Assembly: GCA_023136725.1 (NCBI GenBank)
Contig: JAGLQR010000075.1
Location: 1-7,687, forward strand
Reading direction: 5' to 3'
DNA length: 7,687 nucleotides
Origin: Candidatus Aminicenantota bacterium
GTDB taxonomy: Bacteria; Acidobacteriota; Aminicenantia; UBA2199
In this document: in pieces, positions 7,446 to 7,687 of the stretch
Position numbering within the stretch: the stretch's first letter is position 1
Layout: the number at the start of each line of letters is the position of its first letter
The notes under the pieces: generated by a model
The model's database searches: none
What the model was told of the DNA's origin: nothing
What the model saw: the letters and a program-made list of their open reading frames with translations, nothing else
Program-made: the position numbers and the translations under genes

Positions 7446-7687
7446 ATGAAAAAAGTTGTATTTTTTGCAATTATTATTATTTTTACAATGAGTGCTTTCC
7501 CATCAGACAATGATATTTTAACTATTGGAAAATCAAAAAACAGATATGATATAGGGAAAATTGAGAAGGGTCAGATTGCTGACACAAAGTTAAATAAAAA
7601 AATCAGTATGGGAGACATGGTAAAAAGCAGTCTTAAATCTGATGTTTTTGTTATAGGAGAAATGCACAATAGTTATGACTGTCATAA
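7446..7687 (+). CDS. Exported ChaN-like (haem-binding uptake/Tiki-superfamily) protein, 3' truncated by window edge
   Basis: Only the first 80 codons are present; the frame is open to the last base. Residues 1-20 form a signal peptide (MKK, Val/Phe/Ile core, then SAFPSD). There is no Cys near the cleavage site, so it is unlikely to be a lipoprotein, unlike several ChaN homologues. Residues 52-70 (KISMGDMVKSSLKSDVFVI) lead into GEMHNSYDCH (71-80), which fits the GExHxxxxxH signature at the first strand-loop of ChaN-like domains (compare a generic GE-H-DNP-xHH). In this superfamily the conserved Glu and His residues sit in the active or cofactor site; Campylobacter ChaN binds haem, while other members are peptidase-like or esterase-like. 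The remaining domain is outside the window, so haem binding cannot be judged. A good ribosome binding site and a candidate promoter precede it. Family assignment rests mainly on one motif with its strand context. Confidence 0.72.
   Translation, partial: MKKVVFFAIIIIFTMSAFPSDNDILTIGKSKNRYDIGKIEKGQIADTKLNKKISMGDMVKSSLKSDVFVIGEMHNSYDCH

Overview
The window is AT-rich chromosomal-type DNA with every recognisable gene on the + strand. It carries an RND permease and a TolC-family outer-membrane channel, so the organism is a diderm (Gram-negative-type) bacterium. Arginine is written mostly with AGA/AGG. Most starts are preceded by a good Shine-Dalgarno sequence (for example AGGAGG at 4938-4943 and AGGAG at 7435-7439), which argues against Bacteroidota, where such sites are generally weak. 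I cannot place the organism more precisely from sequence alone.

Layout. 1-2628 is the 3' part of an RND-superfamily efflux permease, missing roughly its first 190 residues. 2653-3969 is a TolC-family outer-membrane factor. 3979-4890 is a ten-helix inner-membrane carrier of the bile acid:sodium symporter (BASS) type. These three genes are separated by 24 and 9 nt and look like one operon; a periplasmic adaptor gene would be expected upstream of the window. 4948-5763 encodes an exported protein with no family name I can give; it contains two diverged copies of one module. 5843-7330 encodes an exported or membrane-anchored C69-family (Ntn-hydrolase) dipeptidase-like protein. 7446-7687 is the start of a secreted ChaN-like protein with a GExH...H motif, cut by the window end.

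How the genes fit together. The RND permease and TolC-like channel would form two parts of a tripartite pump across both membranes. The BASS-type carrier is probably co-expressed with it, but its substrate is unknown. The next three genes all encode exported proteins. They are spaced more widely (57, 79 and 115 nt), so they may be separate transcription units; a plausible sigma70-like promoter lies before the last one. No RNA genes, CRISPR arrays, insertion sequences, origins or convincing terminators were seen, and no stretch over 300 bases lacks a gene.

Novelty. Most of the window is ordinary accessory or housekeeping content. The best candidate for something under-described is the two-module exported protein at 4948-5763. 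I see no clear sign of a new multi-gene system.
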